Shown piece by piece: positions 47,160 to 64,000 of a DNA stretch of 64,000 bases. Position numbers and translations under genes: made by a program. Under the pieces are notes generated by a model. The model did not search any database. It was not told the DNA's origin and was given only the letters and a program-made list of their open reading frames with translations. This DNA is from Gordionus sp. m RMFG-2023. Taxonomy: Eukaryota > Nematomorpha > Gordioida > Chordodea > Parachordodidae. Each line of letters starts with the position of its first letter. Positions within the stretch are counted from its first letter, which is position 1. The DNA lies in assembly GCF_954871325.1 (NCBI RefSeq), contig NC_088775.1:75927561-75991560 (forward strand). The letters run 5' to 3'.

Positions 47160-49815
47160 ATCATTAAAAAGTTTGCTTATCCAATACGGTTTTAACATAG
47201 AAAAATTATAAATTATAAGATTTCTGAAACCCCAAATTAAAAGGCTAAAATTTTTAAATAACAGGCTTACACTGTATAAAATGGGCAAGCATAATTAATT
47301 AACTTGTGGAGTAATTGATGTTGAGTTTTAAAAATTTTATCGATTGAAATTAGATTAGCGTAATAGTAAACTAATACTATATTACTTTTTTTTTCTAAAC
47401 AAAATTATGTGTGAATCGTAAAATCAATATTTTTTTAATTTTTGAAATTTTATAAATGCTTAATAGTGACTACTTATATGTAAATAAACTGTTTAAAATA
47501 TAAATAGAAAATAGCTTATTCATTCAGATAAAGGGCTAACCCGTAATTAACCCGTCCTAATATGAAATAAAGTAGCCGGACTAGGCCCATTATTTTTTCA
47601 AAACATTTACAGACAATATATATTGTTATCCAGGCAGAGCCTTTTATTATTTTTTTTAAATAAAATTAATTTTATTTTTCTCATGATAAAGAAGGTTGCT
47701 GTTAACAAAATATATAAAATTAGGTAAATATAAGTTTAATAGTTACATTCCTATTCACCTTATCATAACAAAACCATAATCCAAGTATAATAAATAAATA
47801 TAATAATGCAAGTAAGGGTTATTTGAATATGATATGGGAATGGGATAGTTCTCTTAATTTAAATATGTTTGATTATCTAGTGATATGTTTGATACACTTT
47901 TAACTGTTAATCACTATAATTTATTAACACTACCAAAGTAATATAGAAACGATAGCTTACTTTACCTATACAGTAAAAAATAAAAATAAACTAAATATAA
48001 ATATAAATTAGCTTATCCCAAAAGAACAATCACTTTTATTTTGTCAGGACAAAATATTTTTTATAACTAATTTAATGGGTTCGTTTTCTTATTTGCTTTC
48101 AGGCTCTTTACAAACGAGGCTCGCCAAAATTAGACTATTTTAGGGTATGCCAACTTTTGGTTCTTATGAAGTTTTTGGTTTCCTTATGGCTACTTATTTT
48201 GATTTTCATTTCCTTTGTTTTTTTGCTAATTTGGATTTTATTTTTCTTATTGATTTGGCTTTGGTTATGGACCTAAGTTATTTGTTTTTTTTGCAATTTC
48301 GAAGATTCTGAATAATTACTATCAGGGCATTTTTATAAGAGCCATTTGTTGCTTTGTATATATAATTTTATAATCATAATTCTCCCAAAAAATTAAGACA
48401 TTTATGGGGCAAGGATGCAGCAATTATTTTATCTAATTATGATTCCAGTTTTCTGAAATTGCAAGAATTGGAAATTAAACCTGAATCATTTACGATAAAA
48501 TTGGAATCGATGTAGTGATGAATGGAATGCCTAAAATGAAATCCATGACAAAAAAATTTTTTTGGAATACCAAAGTATAATTTCTGCTCAAAAAAAATTG
48601 ATTTTTTTAAGAAATATATAATTTAATTTAAAAAATATATATAAATTCGAATTTTAATAAAATATAAATAAATTCGATTTTTTATAAAATAGATCTATCA
48701 TTTCTTTTTTAAACAAAATAGGTTTATCGGTTACTTTTAGATATTTAATTTTTTTTTAATGATCATCATTTTTTTATTAAAAATAGGTTGGAATTTCTAA
48801 AAATATAGATTATTTATTTTACATCGAAAATATAAAATACCAATATAAAATTCTATTTGATGAGAAAAATAAAGAAATAAGACTCTTTTAAAAATATAGC
48901 AGCATTCATTTTTCACTATGAGCGATTAAATTGATATTCAATAATTGTGAGACTATGTTTAAGGTACTCGGACATAAACCCATGCATGGGGTTAGAAAAA
49001 TACTTAATTAAATATTACCTGAAATGAGGTTATTTAAATTTTACGCAAGGATGATCGTTTTTATGAAGAACACTTGATTATTTAATATTCTTATTATGTC
49101 TATAACTTAAAGGGAATCATAAGAGATATTCTAAAGTTCTATTTTCTAATAGTACTCTTCTTATTTCAATATTAAAATTCAAAGTAGTGTCTATTTATAT
49201 TGAGGTTTTAATGACTTGTTTGATGAGTTTTATTAAGCATAGGCTCCGATATCTTTTTTTTTAGTAGGCATTATTTAAAAATGGAACATTTTAATATGGG
49301 TGAAATTATTTTGTTTCAACGATAAACAATAAAGACGTATAGATTATAATTTCTTGGACCATATGTGTAATAATGCTTATTAAGAAAATATAATGCATTT
49401 CATATAATTTTTAACTTTTTAACTAAAATTTGATCATAACAGTGAGGTAGAAGCTCCAATCAGGCAAAATTTATATTATCAAAGTTGCTTGACTTAAATT
49501 TCCGAAATTAGGTGGTAAGTTACAATATATGATTTTAATCAATATTCAATTTACGAGTGTCTCTTCCTATTAATTATTTCCATTTTGAAGGATTATTTAT
49601 ATTTATATTAAATTCTGACTGATGTGTATGCGTTCAATAATCAATATCATTTTATTGAAGCATCACCAAAATCGAGGATATTTTAAAATTTCAAATGATC
49701 TTATAAAATTGAATATTTTTTGTTATCTAACTGAATGTCCCCACTATGGCTCCACTTTTCTGCTATGCTTGCTATGTCTGTCACTAATATATAATTAAAT
49801 TTACATTTGATTATT
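47160..49815. other. AT-rich DNA, nothing recognised
   Basis: No coding region, RNA or clear repeat can be supported in this stretch on either strand. Confidence 0.4.
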
Positions 49816-49819
49816 TGTC

Positions 49820-49975
49820 TAGTGTTGTTAAAAAAAGTTCGATTCACTCGATATTTCAAAACGACCCGATTAAGATGATAGCCAAAATAATTTATGTAAG
49901 CCTCTTGATTTGGCAAATAGGTGTATTTTTCTTCCATCTATGAGCAAAATCGCTTACTTTCTTTCTTTTTTTTCT
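49820..49975. mobile_element. Family 1 MITE, left part, interrupted
   Basis: Starts TAGTGTTGTTAAAAAAAG and contains the family body (GCCAAAATAATTTATGTAAG, CATCTATGAGCAAAAT). It is cut by a TTCC microsatellite. A likely right end, the complement of GTGTTAAATGTCCCAATTCG, lies at about 51100-51138. Confidence 0.7.
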
Positions 49976-49987
49976 TCTTTTATTTCT

Positions 49988-50034
49988 TTCCTTCCTTCCT
50001 TCCTTCCTTCCTTCCTTCCTTCCTTCCTTCCTTC
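49988..50034. repeat. (TTCC)n microsatellite, left block
   Basis: About eleven TTCC units end directly at the left end of the hAT element. The array continues at 51006-51069 on the other side. Confidence 0.95.
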
Positions 50035-51005
50035 TATACCTAAAACGAATTATTTGTTATTCGATATTCGATTCGATTCGTATTTTACGAATACGAATAA
50101 CACAATTATTCGATTCAAAAATTCGAATCGAATTTGAATAAGGAAAATATATTATTCGTCGAATAATTTTTTATCTATTATTCGATCGAATTATTCGAGA
50201 TTATTCGACTAAAATAATTTATAGTATTAATATATATTGGAAAATAATCATATATAAATCATATATTATTATTAGGAATTATTTGAAATTATTTCAATTT
50301 AATAAAATCTCCTAGTGGAATAATGAAAATTGCGCCAAATTTTGAAACTCCATTTTAATTTATCTCTTAATAGACCATTACTTTAGAAATTTCTTTTATG
50401 ATAGAGATGGATGAAGAAGGTAATTTATATAACACATAACATATACAAATATAATAAACTGTTAATCCCATCACATCAAGAATGACGGGCAAACCTGATA
50501 TTTCTCTTTCATTTGATGATGGAGAAATCATAAATTTGACTTTTTGCCTAAAGTTTTTATTACTTTATTTGTAAAATATTGCTAATGCCGTGATATCTAA
50601 AATGGCGAGGGACATATTGTCGATACAGGGATCTTCAACCCCATGTGAGCGACTCTTTTCTGTTGGAGCTCATATGGTTACAAAATACAGAATGTCGTTA
50701 AAGGAGGAAACAATCCGAAAAACTTTATGTTTGAAAAATTGGCTGTTGTCAGATTTATCTTCTACATTATATATATGAATATTATATTGATTTTTCCACA
50801 TTGTATATAAATAAATTATATATGTATGCTTCTATTTTGTCTCACTAATAAAATTTGTTTGTCTTTATCCTTAGTTAAATTTTATAATAGATCTTTTTTA
50901 ATTCATGGTAAATAAAATTTTCGAATCGAATCGAATAATCATTTTATTATTCATACGAATACGAATAATAAATTATTCGATTCGATTCGTATTTTTGTAG
51001 GTATA
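50035..51005 (+). mobile_element. Internally deleted hAT transposon inserted in a microsatellite
   Basis: Inverted ends begin TATACCTA(C)AAA, followed by repeated TTCGATTCGATTCGTATT sub-terminal motifs. CTTCCTTC occurs directly before and after, compatible with an 8-bp duplication, but it is also the microsatellite repeat and so not independent proof. The interior (971 bp total) keeps only the 3' end of a transposase gene. Confidence 0.82.
50590..50778 (+). pseudogene. hAT transposase C-terminal fragment, 62 aa
   Basis: The ORF reads MISKMARDILSIQGSSTPCE, then RLFSVGAHMVTKYR and LCLKNWL. This is the classic hAT dimerisation region (A-R-D-x-L-S-I, S-x-x-x-E-R-L-F-S, K-x-R, L-K-N-W). The catalytic DDE core and zinc finger are not present in the element. 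Confidence 0.9.
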
Positions 51006-51069
51006 CTTCCTTCCTTCCTTCTTTCCTTCCTTCCTTCCTTCCTTCCTTCCTTCCTTCCTTCCTTCCTTC
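51006..51069. repeat. (TTCC)n microsatellite, right block
   Basis: Continuation of the same array on the right of the hAT insertion, with one CTTTCC interruption near 51021. Confidence 0.95.
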
Positions 51070-51561
51070 ATAATTGTTTTGATTATATTCTCAATCGGGC
51101 CTTTTTTTAAAATGGACCCGAATTGGGACATTTAACACATCTATCCCAATCTGAGTAATTTTTAATGCAGTCTAATATCTAATTATTGGAAAAATTTTTT
51201 CGCATTTAGATTTTTTTTTATTAAATTGATTTTCCTTCTATAAATTAAGGTCATAGGGCTATTATCAAGCTATATAAATTAAACAATTGCTCCAAGATGA
51301 TTTTACTTCGAGATATTTGTTAAATGCAAAATTGGAGATGATCTAATACCTTAGAATTTATTTACATTATTCTAACTTATTGTCTCATCGTGTATTCTTT
51401 TTTTAAGCTAGTTATCAGATAAAAAAAAAGACATTTTTGTACATCTAATTAAAATAAAACTATATATCATGATAAAAATTCACGATAAATTAAAATAAAG
51501 AAAAACTATATCAAGCTTATAAAAATCTTAACAATTTTTAATAAAGGCCATAAGGCTAAAG

Positions 51562-51786
51562 TAGTGTTATTAAACGGCTCGTTTTGAACCGATATTTAAA
51601 AAAGGCTAGCTCAATATTTTATTAGGAAAAATATTATGCAAGCCTTAAGATTTTGCTCATAGGTGGCACAAAGGTTTCAACATCTATTAGCGAAATCTCG
51701 AGGCTTATAGACAATATTTTTCTAGCTAAAATATTGAGTCAGCCGTTTTTAAAAATCGGCTTAAATCGAGCCGTTTAACAACACTA
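51562..51786. mobile_element. Family 1 MITE copy
   Basis: A 225-bp element with well-preserved inverted ends (TAGTGTTATTAAACGGCTCG and the complement of TAGTGTTGTTAAACGGCTCG). Flanks GGCTAAAG and GCTTAAAG agree at six of eight bases. Confidence 0.9.
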
Positions 51787-52669
51787 GCTTAAAGTAAAAT
51801 ATGTGTTTAAAATTTTCTTAATAAAATTAATTCATGAAAAAAAAGCGAATTTTTGAAATAATTTTTCAGATTAATAATTGTTAGTTTGGCTAGGTAATAA
51901 TTTATTTTACACTGATAAACTTTTTCTTGTTAATCTTTTTAAAGATGATCTAAGAATATTGAATAATAATTCATCTCTACCACAACGGCTTATTTAATGC
52001 ATTATTTGTCATATTTTATATAACTATAATTAAAGCTTTTTATGATTTAAAAAAAAAATAAAATAATAGCACACCCCATCTAAAATGGTAGTTTAAATTT
52101 TTTTTTAAATACTATAATTTACCTTTTTATCATTTAAATTCCTAATAGAATAGAAATAGAATAGGAATATCTAATACATACAGTATATTGTAAATTTATA
52201 ATAATTTTTTTATTTTATACTTCAAGATTCAAGTATGTAGCCAACTCAGACATTATCCTTGGAACATTCTTTCGTCTTAAAAATTCACATATCGTCATAA
52301 AAATCAAAAATTATTCTTTATAAAATAACAACTTTTTGGATTATAAATCATGAAGAAGGAAAAAAAAGATGATAACTGAATAAAATATCCTCTAGGGAAA
52401 ACTCTTGTTTGGCTTTAGTAAAGATTAAAAAAAAGAATTTTTTATCAATAACGATAAAACAAAATATAATTGAATTAATATTTTTATCTAAATTTTAAAT
52501 AAAAGTAGAAAAAACATTATGAAAATTTAAAGAGGAGACAGTCCAAGTTGGTTGTTGATTTTTTTGTTTAAATGTAAGTTGTTTAGTTGATTTTTCTCTC
52601 GAGATATTAATTTGCACAAAATCAAATATAAAGAAAAATAAATAAATTATTTATTGAGTTTATTGCGTT
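51787..52669. other. Region upstream of the SK channel gene
   Basis: AT-rich with no recognisable exon. The promoter and any 5' non-coding exon of KCNN could lie here, but no element can be supported from sequence alone. Confidence 0.4.
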
Positions 52670-61835
<9,166 letters not shown>

Positions 61836-62270
61836 GTATAATTACCTTTAACTACCATACACTTAATACATTCACTAACATTAATTTAATAAAATTACCA
61901 TATATTAAGTTGAGAATAAAAATTTTAAATAAGAAGGGAAAAGCTAAAATATGATAAATTATGTCTGATGGATATTGAGCATGGTTTGAATGAAGTTAGT
62001 AGGTCATCTTAAAAATAAAACAAAAAGTTACAATTGTGATAAATTGCGAAGAGAAGAGAGATTTTTTTTAAAGATATAATTACATTACATAGGAGTATCC
62101 AGGATTTTGCTAAGGGGGGGGGGGTACTATTAGATGAATTTTCTCCCCATAAATTTTATTGGAGAACTTTAGGTCTACTTATTGTAGGCTGACTATATTC
62201 AATTTTTATAAAAATAATTATGGGTTTTCACTTTTATTTTATATAAAAATCCTTTTTTAATTTTTTTTTT
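61836..62270. other. Start of presumed KCNN intron 8
   Basis: Follows a GT donor after the calmodulin-binding exon. Near 62095, CATAGGAGTATCCAGGATTT is followed by a G tract, matching the G-rich MITE family motif seen at 2460. No SK coiled-coil exon is visible. Confidence 0.45.
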
Positions 62271-62274
62271 CTCT

Positions 62275-64000
62275 TTAGCTTTCACATTTTCTGGTTGTAA
62301 GCTCCTTCAACATCTCTCTCCACTTTATGTTATTCATACAATCTCTTTTATCTAATTTATACTTCTTTATATTGGCTCTAACTTTATGGTCCCATTGAAG
62401 TTTTGGCCTTCCTCTTTTACGTTTGCCCATCGCTTCCAAACTCTCAACCTTCCTATCTAGTTCATAGGCCTTCTCATTGTGTGCCCATACCACCTAAGTC
62501 TGTTTACCATTAACTTAGTCTTAATGGGCACTACCTTTAAACTACTTAGTATTCTTGTACTGCGCACTTTATCCTTTCTTGTTACCCCAGCAATCATCCT
62601 CAACATTCTCATCTCCATAGTTTGTAGACTTCTCTCGTCTGATTCCTTGGTTGGCCATGTTTTCGAACTATATAGAATAGTTGGTTGTACTATAGATATG
62701 GAACTGTAAATTTTTCCCTTTAATTTGTGTGGGATCCTTTTGTCAAATAGCACTCGAGATAAAGATCTCCACTTAAACCACCCTTGATTTATTTTACTCA
62801 TCTCCGTTTGTTTGTATAGTGGAGCCCAAATATTTGCAGCTTTCAATTGCCGATATCTGCCATTCATTTATATCAATACTCTCTGTTTCATCTCCTCCTA
62901 TCACCATATACTCCGTCTTTTCTCTATTTACTTTTAGTTCGTGCTTTTCTAGGATATTTATCTAACTCACCAATCTTTCTTTCATTTCATCCTTGGATTC
63001 GGCAAATATCACAATATCATCTGCAAATATCATATTCCACGGGACTGTTTGAGGTATAGACTATGCTAATTCATCTATTACTGTAATGAAGAGAAGTGGG
63101 CTGAGAGCCGACCCTTGATGAACTCCTTCGGCTATTGTGAAGCCTGCTGAAGTACCTGTTGTGCTAAGGACCATTGTTGTATGGCCCATATACATATCCT
63201 GTATTATTCTTATATATTTTTCGGGAACCTTTTTGTGGCGTAGCGCCCACCAGATAAGTTTTCTTGGGATTCTATCGAAGGCCTTTTCTAGATCGAGAAA
63301 GACCATATATAGCTTTTTGTTCTTTTCCCTGTATTTTTCAGTTATTTGCCTAATTGCGTGGATAGCATCAGTTGTTGATCTTCCAGGCATAAAGCCAAAC
63401 TAAGTCTCTCCTATTTCGATTAGGTCTCTTAATCTCTTATCTATTATTTTTTCGTATAGTTTTATTTCGACAATTGTGTGGATCACCTTTATTTTTGAAG
63501 ATAGGAACTAGATAGCTCTGCCTCCATTTTTGAGGGATCTCTTCATTTCCCAGTATTTTATTGTACAGATTTGTGAGGTGTATTCCCTCATCTCCTAGTG
63601 TTTTAAGCTATTGGAATATCATCTGGACTCCTAGCTTTGTTGTTTTTCATATGCTTTGAGGCATGTGATTATTTCTTGTTCTATTATAGGTTGTACAAGG
63701 TTTTAACATGGGGAGTGTTCGTCTAGATGTAGTATGTGGGGATTAAAGTTGAGAAGCTCCTGAAAATATTCTTTCCATCTATTCATTATTTCTTTTTCCT
63801 TTATTATCAATTTCCCATTTTTATTTTTGATTACTTTCGGAGCTCCGTTTATATCCCTAGAATTCTTTTCTCGTTGTTTGGCTAATCTGTATATTTTATT
63901 TTGCCCTTCTTTGGTATGTAGTTCTTCATATATGTCATTGTATACCATAGATTTGGTCCTAGCCACCGCCTTTGTAGCTAATCTCTTGGATTTTTTGTAT
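62275..64000 (-). mobile_element. RTE-like LINE, reverse transcriptase and C-terminus, recently broken
   Basis: On the minus strand the pieces run 5' to 3' as follows. A pre-RT segment (63966-63703) contains LAKQREKNSRDINGAPK. The RT core (63390-63061) has MPGRSTTDAIHAIRQ, LYMVFLDLEKAFDRIP and EGVHQGSALSPLLF. A catalytic FADD box follows just after. Next comes KTEYMVIGGDE...YLGS near 62935-62820, then the C-terminal region (62867-62457 and 62493-62275) with LRWYGHTMRR and KRKRGRPKLQW. Stops and single-base frame changes separate the pieces, so the copy is dead but not old. Its 5' part with any AP endonuclease lies beyond the window. The clade is assigned by overall resemblance only. Confidence 0.87.

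Noticed and set aside
62479..63403. Plus-strand ORFs of 70-88 codons at the right edge
   Set aside because: Antisense shadows of the minus-strand LINE reverse transcriptase.

Overview
This is nuclear DNA of an invertebrate animal, very AT-rich (roughly three quarters A+T by eye). It has spliced genes with GT..AG introns and a dense load of transposons. The two host genes I can identify are both metazoan orthologues: the mitochondrial ribosomal protein uS9m/MRPS9 and a small-conductance Ca2+-activated K+ channel (SK/KCNN). I cannot name the phylum. Both genes run off the window, MRPS9 at the left edge on the minus strand and KCNN at the right edge on the plus strand. Most of the roughly 50 kb between them is mobile-element DNA of different ages.

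Layout. 1-1.6 kb: eight small MRPS9 exons separated by introns of only 40-50 bp. 2.97-6.95 kb: a young Ty3/Gypsy-type LTR element with a perfect 5-bp target duplication and an extra LTR at its 5' end; its gag-protease ORF is intact but RT, RNase H and most of integrase are missing. 7.65-8.03 kb: a hAT-type MITE with a perfect 8-bp duplication. 8.3-14.0 kb: a nest in which a 4.7-kb degenerate hAT transposon, itself inside an inverted repeat, holds a small palindromic LTR element and three further nested hAT-like MITEs. 14-36 kb: mostly AT-rich non-coding DNA with relics of an R2-like (RLE-type) retrotransposon, an RTE-like LINE, MITEs and one tRNA-derived SINE, plus an unexplained GC-richer island at 16.5-17.7 kb.

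36.3-44 kb: an apparently intact 927-residue RLE-type retrotransposon protein. Upstream of it lies an 80-residue ORF with a zinc finger of identical spacing, and between and before these ORFs lie tandem repeats. A decayed copy of the same family follows in opposite orientation at 42.5-44.0 kb; two more decayed copies lie at 18.5 and 24.5-25.4 kb. 46.4-51.8 kb: two copies of a short hAT with TATACCTA ends, one inserted in a TTCC microsatellite that has itself split an older MITE, then another MITE.

52.67-61.84 kb: eight exons of the SK channel gene. Exon 1 encodes an unusually long N-terminal region of about 1,090 residues before S1. Exons 2-8 encode S2 to S6, the GYGD pore and the calmodulin-binding domain. 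Intron 4, just before the pore exon, consists largely of about 50 AAAG units. The last coding exon(s) lie beyond the window; an antisense LINE occupies 62.2-64 kb in the presumed eighth intron. The two host genes are unrelated in function (mitochondrial translation; membrane excitability) and no operon-like relation is seen.
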